A stretch of DNA of 64,000 nt from Neglectibacter timonensis (lineage in GTDB: Bacteria; Bacillota; Clostridia; Oscillospirales; Acutalibacteraceae). This document shows positions 35,539-44,058 of the stretch, in pieces. Position numbers and translations under genes: made by a program. Under the pieces are notes generated by a model, which was given only the letters and a program-made list of their open reading frames with translations, searched no databases and was not told where the DNA came from. Numbering within the stretch: the first letter of the stretch is position 1; the number at the start of each line of letters is the position of its first letter. Where the stretch lies: contig NZ_LT160638.1 of the NCBI RefSeq assembly GCF_900048895.1, forward strand, positions 243,497 to 307,496. Reading direction: 5' to 3'.

Positions 35539-35580
35539 CCGGACAGACACTACGCAAAATTTAGAAACGGAGGGTTATTT

Positions 35581-36495
35581 ATGGCGACTGCAACAGTCGA
35601 GAGATCTAATAAAATTAAATTGACTTCATCGCGTATCGTCTTTAACATCATTTCCTATGTATTTATCACCCTATTGGCTGCGTTGTGCGTGCTGCCGTTT
35701 GTCATGCTGATTTCCGGCTCCTTCAGTTCGGAGCAGGCGATCCGTTTTAATGGGTACAGTATCCTGCCCCAGGAATTTACCACCGAGGCCTATGGGGTTA
35801 TCTTTAAATCGCCGGAGAAGGTGCTCCGCGCTTATGGAGTCACCATCTTCATTACGGCGGTCGGCACTATTTTGGGCCTGTTCCTGCTTACGATGACAGC
35901 TTATGTCATCAGCCGCCAGGACTTTAAATACCGCAACAAAATCTCGTTTTTCTTCTATTTTACCACGCTGTTCAACGGCGGAATGATCAGTACCTATATT
36001 TTCTACATCCAGTACCTGCACCTGAAGGATAATTTCCTGGCGTTGATTCTGCCCGGAATAATGAACGTGTTCTATCTGTTGATTATGCGCAGCTTTGTCA
36101 ACACAGTGCCGACGGCGCTGATAGAATCGGCCAAAATAGACGGCGCGGGCGAGTTCCGTATTTTCGTTCAGATTGTTCTGCCCCTGCTGAAATCCGGTCT
36201 TGCCACCATCGGCCTGTTCATGGCCCTGGGCTATTGGAACGATTGGTACAATGCCATGCTTTACATGAATACTGAAACAAAATTCCCCCTGCAGTACATG
36301 CTCTACAATATGCTGCAGAAGCAGCAGGCTTTGGCGGCTATTGCCAGCCAGGTGGGCATCAAGGTGGAAAACCTGCCCTCCAACTCTTTGAAACTGGCCA
36401 TGGCAGTGGTTGCTACCGGTCCTATCATTCTCTTCTATCCTTTCGTGCAGAAGTACTTCGTCAAGGGCATTACGATCGGCTCTGTCAAGGGTTGA
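35581..36495 (+). CDS. LplC/YtcP-type polysaccharide ABC permease
   Basis: A 304-residue permease. Family marks are VLPFVMLISGSFSSEQAIRF, TALIESAKIDGAGEFRIFVQ (EAA loop) and ALGYWNDWYNAMLYM. ACGGAGGG precedes the ATG. A binding-protein gene follows 39 bases downstream on the same strand, so the two permeases and that protein are one operon. No ATPase gene is present. Confidence 0.93.
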   Translation: MATATVERSNKIKLTSSRIVFNIISYVFITLLAALCVLPFVMLISGSFSSEQAIRFNGYSILPQEFTTEAYGVIFKSPEKVLRAYGVTIFITAVGTILGLFLLTMTAYVISRQDFKYRNKISFFFYFTTLFNGGMISTYIFYIQYLHLKDNFLALILPGIMNVFYLLIMRSFVNTVPTALIESAKIDGAGEFRIFVQIVLPLLKSGLATIGLFMALGYWNDWYNAMLYMNTETKFPLQYMLYNMLQKQQALAAIASQVGIKVENLPSNSLKLAMAVVATGPIILFYPFVQKYFVKGITIGSVKG

Positions 36496-36534
36496 GCCAA
36501 TCGCCAAATAATAGAGAAATCTGGAGGTACTGCA

Positions 36535-38112
36535 ATGAAAAAGTCAGTGAGAATCGTGTCGCTACTGTTGGCTCTGGCAATGGCAGTTAGCGTGTTTGCG
36601 GCTTGCGGCGATAAGACGTCGTCCTCTTCCTCGAAGAAGGAAGAAACGTCGTCCAAGGCCAGCACGGCATCGGAAGGCTCTGAAGCATCAGAAGGCTCCA
36701 CAGCAGAAGGTGGCAGCGATTTGGATACTTCGAAGGAAGTAGAGCTTGTGATGTATGTGGTCAGCGACCGCCCTGCAAAACAGGATGATATCGATGCCAA
36801 TTTCAACAAGCTTTTCAAAGAGAAGCTCAATTGCACGCTGAAGGTCAACTGGATCGGCTGGGCTGAATATCCCAACAAGTATCCGCTGCTGTTCTCCTCC
36901 GGTGAAAAGTTTGATATGGCTTACACCGCCACCTGGCTGAACTATTCTTCCCTGGCACAGAAGGGCGCGTTTAAATCTTTGGATGAGATGTGGCCGAAGT
37001 ATGCGCCGAAGAACTTCGAGCGTCAGTCCGAGTCTGCTCTGCAGCAGGCCACGGTGGACGGGCACTATTATTGCATTCCCACCCTGCTTGCTACCTATTC
37101 CGCCTATGGACCCATCTACCGTACCGACATTCTGGAAGGCACGGATTGGAACGGAAAGATGGAGAATTTTGCGGATTTGGAGGCCTATCTGGGTGCTGTG
37201 AAGGCTGCCGCTCCTGAGATGGAACCCTACAACGTCTATCAGTCCGGTTCTGAAGTGGACAACATGTATGTGCAGGCTGAAGAGGGTTATTTCTTTACCA
37301 AGGGCGTGGATTTCCTGTTCTTTGATCCCAGTGCGGAAAATCCCAAGTTTATGACCTGGTATGAGTATGACGGCGCTATGGATTTCCTGAACATGATGAA
37401 GCGCTGGAACGATAATGGCTACTTCACCAAGTCCGCCCTTTCCGACACGGATTCCCAAAAGGTACAGACCGGCAAGGCAGCCTGCACCATTCACAACATC
37501 GATACCTACGAGTCCCGTGCGATCGATAAGCCGGAATGGAACTTCAAATTTGCGAACTTTGTACAGGATGTTTCCAACCTGCCCTTCACCCAGGATGCGC
37601 TGGTTATTTCCAACACGGCGGAGAATCCTGAAAGGGCACTGGCGCTCTACGACCTGATCACCAGCGATGAGGATGCCTATCGCGCATTCTATTACGGCAT
37701 TGAAGGAACTTCCTATGAGATTGTTGACAATCAGGTCAAGTCTTTGGATTCCGACAACTATGCATTCTCTGCCTGCTGGGCAGCCCGTACCTCAGAGTTT
37801 AACCTGCCCTCTTACGGTTCTCCCGAGGATGTGAAGACCTGGAAGGACAGCTTTGATAAGCATATTGAAGAGAAGGGCGGCGAAGGCTCCCAGAAGTATC
37901 AGGCCTTTGTCATTGACACTTCCAACATTGAAACGGAGTTTGCGGCCTGCAAGAATGTAGTACAGCAGTACTGGTGGCCGTTGGAGCTGGCTTATGTGGA
38001 TCTGGAGTCCGGTCTTGCCGACTTCCAGTCCAAGATGGAAGCAGCGGGCGTGGAGAAGGTCCGTGAAGAGCTTCAGAAGCAGCTGGATGAATTCATTGCT
38101 TCCACGAAATAA
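36535..38112 (+). CDS. LplA-type oligosaccharide-binding lipoprotein (2)
   Basis: A 525-residue binding lipoprotein with signal peptide, lipobox VFAAC and a Ser/Lys/Glu-rich linker of about 35 residues. By eye it is nearly identical over long stretches to the next paralogue (VVSDRPAKQDDIDANFNKLF, WIGWAEYPNKYPLLFSSGEK). CTGGAGG precedes the ATG. It differs at the likely ligand contacts in the middle, where this protein has FTKGVDFLFFDPSAEN. It is the binding protein cotranscribed with the permeases, so probably the main partner of the transporter. Confidence 0.92.
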   Translation: MKKSVRIVSLLLALAMAVSVFAACGDKTSSSSSKKEETSSKASTASEGSEASEGSTAEGGSDLDTSKEVELVMYVVSDRPAKQDDIDANFNKLFKEKLNCTLKVNWIGWAEYPNKYPLLFSSGEKFDMAYTATWLNYSSLAQKGAFKSLDEMWPKYAPKNFERQSESALQQATVDGHYYCIPTLLATYSAYGPIYRTDILEGTDWNGKMENFADLEAYLGAVKAAAPEMEPYNVYQSGSEVDNMYVQAEEGYFFTKGVDFLFFDPSAENPKFMTWYEYDGAMDFLNMMKRWNDNGYFTKSALSDTDSQKVQTGKAACTIHNIDTYESRAIDKPEWNFKFANFVQDVSNLPFTQDALVISNTAENPERALALYDLITSDEDAYRAFYYGIEGTSYEIVDNQVKSLDSDNYAFSACWAARTSEFNLPSYGSPEDVKTWKDSFDKHIEEKGGEGSQKYQAFVIDTSNIETEFAACKNVVQQYWWPLELAYVDLESGLADFQSKMEAAGVEKVREELQKQLDEFIASTK

Positions 38113-38140
38113 AAGCTTTCCCTTTTTTCTAAAGACAAAA

Positions 38141-38175
38141 ACTCCGGCCCGGATTATCCGGGCCGGAGTTTTTTT
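38141..38175 (+). terminator. intrinsic terminator
   Basis: A perfect ACTCCGGCCCGGAT-type stem with a tiny loop and seven T ends the permease/binding-protein operon. The remaining 225 bases up to the next gene hold no further feature I can name. Confidence 0.9.
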
Positions 38176-38402
38176 GCTGTGGAAGCATTTGATTGTTATG
38201 TTTGTGCAGTTTAAAACAATTTTGTAATATATGATTTAAAAAATAGTGCTAATTAGCTCAAATAGCGTAAGATATTCCTCTGAATCATATTTTATTACGG
38301 TACCATCCCGGATGGGGGCAGAGTAGAATGAAAAAAGAAGGTTCCATTCGTTTGCCGGTTCCGGCAATGGAAATATGTGATGTGGTATGGAGGTGCTATT
38401 TT

Positions 38403-39971
38403 ATGAAACGGTTCGAGAGATTCGCAGCTCTTCTGTTGGCTTCGGCAATGCTGATGAGTGTTTTTGCCGGTTGTGGGGACAAGACGGACGGCAGTTCTTC
38501 GGGAAAAGCCTCCCAGGCGTCCAAGGGGGAAACAACCTCCTCCTCTAAGGCGGCAGACCCTGCTTCGGCAGATACGGGAGAGACAGATACCTCGAAGGAG
38601 GTAGAACTCTCCATGTATGTGGTCAGTGACCGCCCTGCCAAACAAGACGATATCGATGCCAATTTCAACAAATTGTTCAAAGAAAAGCTCAATTGTACGC
38701 TGAAGGTAAACTGGATCGGCTGGGCAGAGTATCCCAACAAATACCCGCTGCTGTTTTCCTCCGGGGAGAAATTCGACATGGCCTATACCGCCACCTGGCT
38801 GAACTACGCTGCCCTGGCGCAGAAGGGCGCCTTCAAGTCTTTGGATGAAATTTGGCCCCAATATGCACCAAAGAACTTTGAACGCCAGTCAGAAGCGGCG
38901 CTGCAGCAGGCTACAGTGGATGGGCACTATTACTGCATCCCCACTTTGCTTGCCACCTATTCCGCCTTTGGTCCCATCTATCGCACCGACATTTTGGAAG
39001 GCACGGACTGGGACGGCAAGATGGAGAATCTGGCGGATTATGAGGCTTACCTGGGTTATGTGAAGGAAGCTGCTCCGGAGATGGAACCCTATGAGGTTTA
39101 CCAGGCCGGTTCCGGCGTGGACGACGTCTGGATGCAGGAGCAGGGTTTCTATGCGCCCAAGAGTGCCAACTTCTTGTGGTTTGACCCCAATGAGGAGAGC
39201 CCGAAGCTGATGGCCTGGTATGAATACGACAAGACGCCGGAATTCCTGCAGATGATGAAACGTTGGAATGACAATGGGTACTTTACCAAATCCGCGCTGT
39301 CCGACACGGACTCCCAGAAGTTCAAGGGCGGCAAGGCTGCCAGCCGCGTCCACAATATTGATTCCTATTCGGGCGAGTATATTGAACACCCGGAGTGGGG
39401 CATCAAATATGCAAACTTTGTCAAGGATGTTTCCAACCTGCCCTTTACCCAGGACGCCCTGGTCATTTCCAACACGTCGGAAAATCCGGAGCGCGCCCTG
39501 ATGCTCTATGAGCTGATCACCAGCGACGAGGACGCTTTCAATGCATTCTTCTACGGGATCGAGGGGACTTCCTATGAATTTGTGGATGACCAGGTCAAGG
39601 CGCTGAACAGCGACGATTACGGTTTTTCCGCCTGCTGGGCCGCCCGCACAACGGAGTTCACCAAGGATTCTTACGGCGCTCCGCCTGATCTGAAGGAGCA
39701 GAAAGCTGGGTTTGACAAATATATCGAAGAAAAGAACGGCGAGGGCAGTCAAAAATATCAGGGATTCAATATCAATACCTCGAATATTGAAACCGAATAC
39801 GCCGCTGTACAGAATGTGATTCAGCAGTACTGGCAGCCGCTGGAGCTGGCATACGTGGACATCGAGAGCGGCCTGAAGGATTATCAGGCGAAGATGGAAG
39901 CAGCTGGCATTGAAAAGGTTCGGGAAGAGCTTCAAAAGCAGCTGGATGAATATGCTGCTTCAATGAAATAG
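38403..39971 (+). CDS. LplA-type oligosaccharide-binding lipoprotein (3)
   Basis: A 522-residue lipoprotein, a close paralogue of the preceding one. The signal peptide ends with VFAGC, followed by a Ser/Lys/Ala linker. The start is the ATG behind TGGAGGTG; a longer in-frame ATG lacks a site. The shared body includes LATYSAFGPIYRTDILEGTD and the closing GIEKVREELQKQLDEYAAS. It is transcribed separately, and its terminator stem is now split from its T-tract by the IS insertion at 40036. Transcripts may therefore run into the inserted DNA, antisense to the transposase. Confidence 0.92.
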   Translation: MKRFERFAALLLASAMLMSVFAGCGDKTDGSSSGKASQASKGETTSSSKAADPASADTGETDTSKEVELSMYVVSDRPAKQDDIDANFNKLFKEKLNCTLKVNWIGWAEYPNKYPLLFSSGEKFDMAYTATWLNYAALAQKGAFKSLDEIWPQYAPKNFERQSEAALQQATVDGHYYCIPTLLATYSAFGPIYRTDILEGTDWDGKMENLADYEAYLGYVKEAAPEMEPYEVYQAGSGVDDVWMQEQGFYAPKSANFLWFDPNEESPKLMAWYEYDKTPEFLQMMKRWNDNGYFTKSALSDTDSQKFKGGKAASRVHNIDSYSGEYIEHPEWGIKYANFVKDVSNLPFTQDALVISNTSENPERALMLYELITSDEDAFNAFFYGIEGTSYEFVDDQVKALNSDDYGFSACWAARTTEFTKDSYGAPPDLKEQKAGFDKYIEEKNGEGSQKYQGFNINTSNIETEYAAVQNVIQQYWQPLELAYVDIESGLKDYQAKMEAAGIEKVREELQKQLDEYAASMK

Positions 39972-40006
39972 TCGAAAAAAATTCCCGAAAAAGACTGGAT
40001 ACAAAA

Positions 40007-40035
40007 AGCGAGCCGCAGTTTTCTGCGGCTCGCTT
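40007..40035. repeat. terminator stem-loop, left copy (target duplication)
   Basis: A stem-loop built on AGCGAGCCGCAG and its complement follows the third binding-protein gene. The same sequence, with one extra T in the loop, occurs at the right end of the insertion (42196-42225). Here the T-tract is missing, because the IS end begins directly after CGCTT. Confidence 0.8.
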
Positions 40036-41508
40036 CAGGCTGTCAAAGAAGTTGGTTTTCCATGAAAGAAGAACCAACTTTGCGCATAAAATCGGGTGCA
40101 AATGACGTTATGAGGCGCTGTAAAGTACGACTCCTATGCCCACAATGTTGGCTTTTTGAGGTTCATGGCAGCAAACTTGAGCCTGACCCAGTTTCGAACT
40201 CGATCAAGCCCTCTAAGTAGCGTGTAGCGCATGCCGTGCTTCTCCTTTGCATCCGCGAACACCCGCTCAATCGTTTGGCTTCGCAAGGTGTAACTTGCCT
40301 TGCCCTCCTCGCTGTGCCGGAAGTCCTCCGCACGCTCCACGTGTGATTCCCAGATGAGCTTCTGCACAACTTTCTGATGGTTTCGGCTGTGGGTACATTG
40401 CTGAAGATGCGGACAATTTGCGCAGATCGTAGGGTTGCTCTTGAACTCCCTGTAGCTATCGCGGCTGGTCGTGCTGTACGAAAGCACCTGGTTGTTTGGG
40501 CAGAGCACACAGTCATAATACGCATCGTAGATATACTCATAGCTGCGAAAGAATCCCGCTTTTTATATGCAGTCGACAGGTTTCGCCCATCGTCTTGCAG
40601 ATCCAGGGTGTCTTGTAGCCTGCGTCTACTGCGACTGTCTCTACATCCGGGAATGCCTCTACCGTACGCTCACAGACGGTATCGAATACCTTGCTGTCGT
40701 GTACGTTTCCCGGTGTCACCTCGCAGTTCAGTACGAAGTTGTGCTCGTCGCACGATACATACGCCGTATAGGCGAACTCCACCTTGTGATCACTCTTCAC
40801 GAACAGTCCGCTCTCCGGATCACTCGTCGATTCCTTCGCCATTCGCCCGCTGCCATGCTTCGGTTCGTCATCGTGGTCATCGTCCTTCAGGGGCTTCTTG
40901 CCATGTGCCGCACGATCTGCATCAATCTCTGCTCGCAGTTGGTCATCGTACACGCACGCGGTGTGCTGCGCCAGCACCTTCCGGTGTTTCTTCCGGTTCG
41001 CACTCGCCTTGATGTGCGTCGCGTCGATGAACACCCGCTTCGCTTCCACGAACTTTCGCTCTACCGCCGCTTCCAGTACCCACGCAAAGATCTCCTCGAA
41101 CAGCTCGCTCGGAAACCGCGTCGCAAAAGCGTAGCTCACCGTCGCAAAGTGCGGTACCTTTGTATCCAAGTCGTAGTGCAAGAACCACCGATACGCGATG
41201 TTCATATTGATCTCCATAACCGTCTGGCGCAGTGACCGAATCCCGTACAGATGCTGCAACAAAGCCATCTTCACCAGCACCATTGGATCTGCTGCTGGGC
41301 GACCGCTATCTTCGCTATATAGGTGCTCCACCACCCCGTACACTCGATCGAAGTCCGATCTTTCGCAGCAGGTGCTCTGACGGCACTAGCCCTTCTATGT
41401 CCACTACTTTTACTTGATTCCGCTTATCTTCTGCACGCTCTAGCATCTTTCATCACCTGTGCTTATTATACCAAAAAAGCCGCCTCAAGGCGACTTTTTA
41501 ACAGCCTG
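40036..41508 (-). mobile_element. IS1182-like insertion sequence
   Basis: A 1473-bp element bounded by imperfect inverted repeats CAGGCTGTCAAAGAA (left) and CAGGCTGTTAAAAAG (right, complement). Both the size and the single large transposase fit IS1182. The right end abuts another stem-loop (41509-41530) unlike the left one, so the copy was probably carried here together with its old right flank. Confidence 0.75.
40134..41446 (-). pseudogene. IS1182-family transposase, broken by two frameshifts
   Basis: The product would have about 435 residues but is split into three frames. Part one starts MLERAEDKRNQVKVVDIEGL and reaches HLLRKI. Part two carries the DUF772 region (YSEDSGRPAADPMVLVKMAL), then KRVFIDATHIKASANRKKHR and the catalytic-core strand VAVDAGYKTPWI. 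Part three has the cysteine-containing CPNNQVLSYSTTSRD and the last block ERVFADAKEKHGMRYT with the final glutamate. The shifts are near 41363 and near 40555; the second is explained by one extra G in a G-run. This copy is probably inactive unless the shifts are assembly errors. Confidence 0.85.
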
Positions 41509-41530
41509 AGTTATCCGCAACGCGGTAACT
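41509..41530. repeat. stem-loop abutting the right IS end
   Basis: AGTTA(T)CCGC pairs with GCGGTAACT over AAC, directly outside the IS right end. It looks like a former target stem-loop carried along with the IS. It differs from the stem on the left side. Confidence 0.5.
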
Positions 41531-41582
41531 GTCAAAGTGGGTCACGCGCTTCAAAGAAGCCGGTGACAAACTACCCGATGCG

Positions 41583-41978
41583 CTACTCCATCTCATAAGT
41601 TTGCATTGCTCCAGAGAGCATTTGAAAGAAGCCAAACCGTTTGTAAAAGTCTTGTAGTTTCTCCTCATACATTACTGAAATCCAAAGAATTTTCTTTTCC
41701 TTTAGTATTGAAATAATCCTATTCATCAATTCTGTACCAACCCCTTGCCCTTGATATGCTGGGTCAACTACCAAATCTTGAATGTAGGCATCAGTAACTC
41801 CGTTTGAAACGGTATCGACATATCCAATAAGTTTTTTGTCATAATAGCAAGCGATATGATAATACGAAACCATTAGCGGATTGTTATAGCAGCTCTCCAT
41901 GCCATTCCAACCAACGCTTCGACGAAGGGCGACAATCGCTTTAGAAGATGTAGGCTCGTTTTCTATATATGTAACCAT
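41583..41978 (-). CDS. GNAT-family N-acetyltransferase
   Basis: A 131-residue acetyl-CoA-dependent acyltransferase. The acetyl-CoA loop is QGQGVGTELMN (Q-x-x-G-x-G) after the strand YIQDLVVDPAY; WISVMYEEKLQDFYKRFGF is the last conserved block. GGAGG precedes the ATG by eight bases. It has its own promoter on the minus strand. Codon use is AT-rich compared with the neighbouring genes, and it lies between two sets of IS ends, so it is probably a recent passenger. Substrates of such small GNATs range from antibiotics to protein N-termini; this one cannot be assigned. Confidence 0.9.
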   Translation of the reverse strand: MVTYIENEPTSSKAIVALRRSVGWNGMESCYNNPLMVSYYHIACYYDKKLIGYVDTVSNGVTDAYIQDLVVDPAYQGQGVGTELMNRIISILKEKKILWISVMYEEKLQDFYKRFGFFQMLSGAMQTYEME

Positions 41979-42012
41979 GTGCGTAGCCTCCGAATTTATT
42001 GTTCTTTCCAGC

Positions 42013-42042
42013 AGTATATCACGAAAGCATTAAGTTGTCCAA
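42013..42042 (-). promoter_or_regulatory. promoter of the GNAT gene
   Basis: On the minus strand TTGGAC and TATACT are 18 bases apart, about 35 bases before the start codon. The remaining bases up to 42148 hold no other feature. Confidence 0.6.
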
Positions 42043-42148
42043 AAATATCCAAGCTCTTCTGCGGTCAGACGTCGCCGCCGAGGGGCTTTTATATAGAGTT
42101 TTTTCCTACAGGAACATTAACGACAGGGCACGATTTATTACGCGCTCG

Positions 42149-42195
42149 CAGGCTGTCAAAAAAGTTGCTGCGAGGCGGCTTTTTTTGACAGCCTG
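42149..42195. mobile_element. 47-bp ends-only copy of the IS1182-like element
   Basis: CAGGCTGTCAAAAAA stands opposite TTTTTTTGACAGCCTG with only 16 bases between. The left side continues with GTTGC like the IS left end; the right side has GGCGGC like the IS right end. It is therefore best read as an IS copy whose whole interior was deleted. Confidence 0.6.
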
Positions 42196-42225
42196 AAGCG
42201 AGCCGCAGTTTTCTGCGGCTCGCTT
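42196..42225. repeat. terminator stem-loop, right copy, with T-tract
   Basis: The same AGCGAGCCGCAG stem as at 40007-40035, here still followed by TTTTT (to 42227), so it is the T-tract-bearing half of the original terminator. It lies 42 bases past the GH32 stop and may now serve that gene on the other strand. Confidence 0.75.
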
Positions 42226-42267
42226 TTTGGCCTCTCCGAATGAAATGAAGTTGCCGGCCTCGGACAT

Positions 42268-43353
42268 TCAGATAAAATAAAAGGTGCAGCTCTGCTCTCC
42301 ACGGTTGAGGAAGACCTCACAGGTTTTGGTATCCCGCAGTACCGCTGCATCCGATACCTGGGAAAGGGGACGCTCCAGCAGGATGCGCTCTCCGTTTGTC
42401 ACCTTCAGCACACCGTCCTGCCGGAGAAGATGCTCGTCTTCTCCGCGCAGCAGGCTCTGAGTTTCCTCTGCGGGGTAGTGAAAAACCTTTCCGTCCCGCA
42501 GTGTCAGTTCGGTAGGGACGCTCAGCGCTCCGGCATAGGAAGCCCCCTCCGGCACCTTGCGGTCCCAGTTATAGAGCCAGCCGATCATCAGACGGCGGCC
42601 TTTCCCGTCCAGGAAGGTCTGGGGGGCGTAGAAGTCGGTACCGCATTCCGGCTGCTGATAGGATTCCGGCGTGAAGTGTACGCCGTCAAATTCACCTACA
42701 ATAAATTGGGCGGAACGGGTATCCATACGGGAGAACAGCAGCACCCATTTATCCCCCAGCGGAAAGAAGTCAGGACATTCCGGTACGGCCCCGAACTGAT
42801 CGCTTTCAAAGAGCTTGCCTGCATACTCCCAATGAAGCAGATCGGGAGAGCAGAACAGCAGCACGTAGCCCATGCCGCCCTGCCCTGCGCCGCAGACCAT
42901 ACGATAGCCGTCCCCATAGGGGAAAATCTTTGGGTCTCGGAAATCGCGGTTTTCTGAGTCCAGGGGGCTCTGGGGAATCACCGGGTTTTCCGGGAGCTTC
43001 TCAAAATGCAGGCCGTCCCGGCTGACAGCAATGGATTGAGTCTGCCCGTGTTCCTTGGAAACGGAGGTGTACATCAGGTACAGAACCCCATCCTTTTCTA
43101 GGGCGGATCCGGAAAAACAGCCGCCGCCGTTTTCATAGGGCATGTCTGGGTACAAGGCGATGGGCAGTTCTTCCCAGCTTACCAAGTCCTCGCTCACGGC
43201 ATGGCCCCAGTGCATGGGCCCCCATTTGGCCTCGAAGGGATAATGCTGGAAGAAAGCATGATATTTCCCTCCAAAAAAGCAGAGCCCGTTCGGGTCATTG
43301 ATCCATCCTTTTTTCGGTTCGAAATGGTGCATAAGCCTTGGAAGATCGCTCAT
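42268..43353 (-). CDS. glycoside hydrolase family 32 (beta-fructosidase type)
   Basis: A 361-residue GH32 enzyme that hydrolyses sucrose, sucrose 6-phosphate or short fructans. The nucleophile is D20 in WINDPNG, ENRDFRDPKIF holds the transition-state Asp, and FGAVPECPDFF carries the acid/base Glu. The C-terminal sandwich is short (ending CEVFLNRGEQSCTFYFI), so the protein is smaller than the usual 450-500 residues but appears complete. No signal peptide is present, so it should act in the cytosol. The ATG is preferred to an in-frame GTG three codons upstream. It follows the ABC ATPase gene by 51 bases on the same strand, without a visible terminator. Confidence 0.9.
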   Translation of the reverse strand: MSDLPRLMHHFEPKKGWINDPNGLCFFGGKYHAFFQHYPFEAKWGPMHWGHAVSEDLVSWEELPIALYPDMPYENGGGCFSGSALEKDGVLYLMYTSVSKEHGQTQSIAVSRDGLHFEKLPENPVIPQSPLDSENRDFRDPKIFPYGDGYRMVCGAGQGGMGYVLLFCSPDLLHWEYAGKLFESDQFGAVPECPDFFPLGDKWVLLFSRMDTRSAQFIVGEFDGVHFTPESYQQPECGTDFYAPQTFLDGKGRRLMIGWLYNWDRKVPEGASYAGALSVPTELTLRDGKVFHYPAEETQSLLRGEDEHLLRQDGVLKVTNGERILLERPLSQVSDAAVLRDTKTCEVFLNRGEQSCTFYFI

Positions 43354-43404
43354 TTTGTACACTGCCTTTCTATCTGAGATTTTTACCGCAATTCCTGCCT
43401 TTCA

Positions 43405-44007
43405 TCATACCTCAGGCGAAGAAAAAACACAATGTCTGTTTCCCAGCTCCAGAAGAAATCCGCCCACCGCTTGGGCCTCTTCTCTGTCGTGAGTGACAAG
43501 CAATACGGTTTTCCCCCGGGTCTTTTCCTGGAAATAAGAAATCACCTGGCTTTTTGTTTTCTCATCCAGGCCTTTAAAAGGTTCGTCGGCAAAGAGAATA
43601 TCATATTCAGCGGCCAAAGCGCGAAGGATGGAAACGCGGCGCCGCATGCCGCCGGACAGAGTTCTGACAGGCTGATGCAGGCTGTCGGAAAGGCCCAGGG
43701 CGCGGAGCATCTCCTCCGCCTCCTTCCTGGTGACTGCGGGGTTCACCAGACGAAGGTTCGGCACGGGACCCATTCCCTCCACCAGGCGGTTTTCCTGAAA
43801 CACCATGCTTCTCTTTTTTCCTGCCATTCCGGAAACGGAGCCGCTGTCCGGCTGCTCCAGGCCCAACAGCAGGTTCAGCAGTGTGGTCTTTCCGCAGCCT
43901 GAAGGGCCCATGATGCAGGTGGTTTCCCCCTCCGGAAAGGAACAGGAAAAGTCCCGGAAGATCTGCTTTTCTCCAAAGCTCTTGTCCAGATGTCTGATTT
44001 CGATCAT
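43405..44007 (-). CDS. ABC transporter ATPase, SsuB/TauB type
   Basis: A 200-residue ATPase that energises uptake. Walker A is GPSGCGKTTLLNLLLG, the signature is TLSGGMRRRVSILRAL, Walker B is ILFADEPFKGLD and the switch His is in LVTHDREEA. The start is the ATG just after AAAAGGAGCC. It follows the permease gene by about 50 bases. Members of this type work with taurine-, nitrate- or pyrimidine-precursor-binding proteins. Confidence 0.92.
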   Translation of the reverse strand: MIEIRHLDKSFGEKQIFRDFSCSFPEGETTCIMGPSGCGKTTLLNLLLGLEQPDSGSVSGMAGKKRSMVFQENRLVEGMGPVPNLRLVNPAVTRKEAEEMLRALGLSDSLHQPVRTLSGGMRRRVSILRALAAEYDILFADEPFKGLDEKTKSQVISYFQEKTRGKTVLLVTHDREEAQAVGGFLLELGNRHCVFSSPEV

Positions 44008-44058
44008 GAGGAGGCTCCTTTTCATGAGAAGGGTTCCAGGGAAAACGTCAGGGCACTG

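Larger units (their letters stand above)
40036..42195. mobile_element. composite insertion: IS1182-like element, GNAT gene, ends-only IS copy
   Basis: The insert begins with CAGGCTGTCAAA and ends with its complement TTTGACAGCCTG. It contains a nearly complete IS copy on the left, a 640-base passenger with an acetyltransferase, and a 47-bp copy consisting only of IS ends on the right. The terminator stem-loop of the neighbouring gene lies on both sides, which fits a target duplication of about 29 bases. IS1182 relatives are known to favour palindromic targets with long, variable duplications (from memory). The passenger is AT-richer than the host sequence. That it moved as one unit is an inference. 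Confidence 0.65.

Noticed and set aside
41979..42196. small plus-strand open frames between the GNAT gene and the terminator copy
   Set aside because: They read through the GNAT promoter and the IS-end palindrome, lack ribosome sites and show no protein-like composition.
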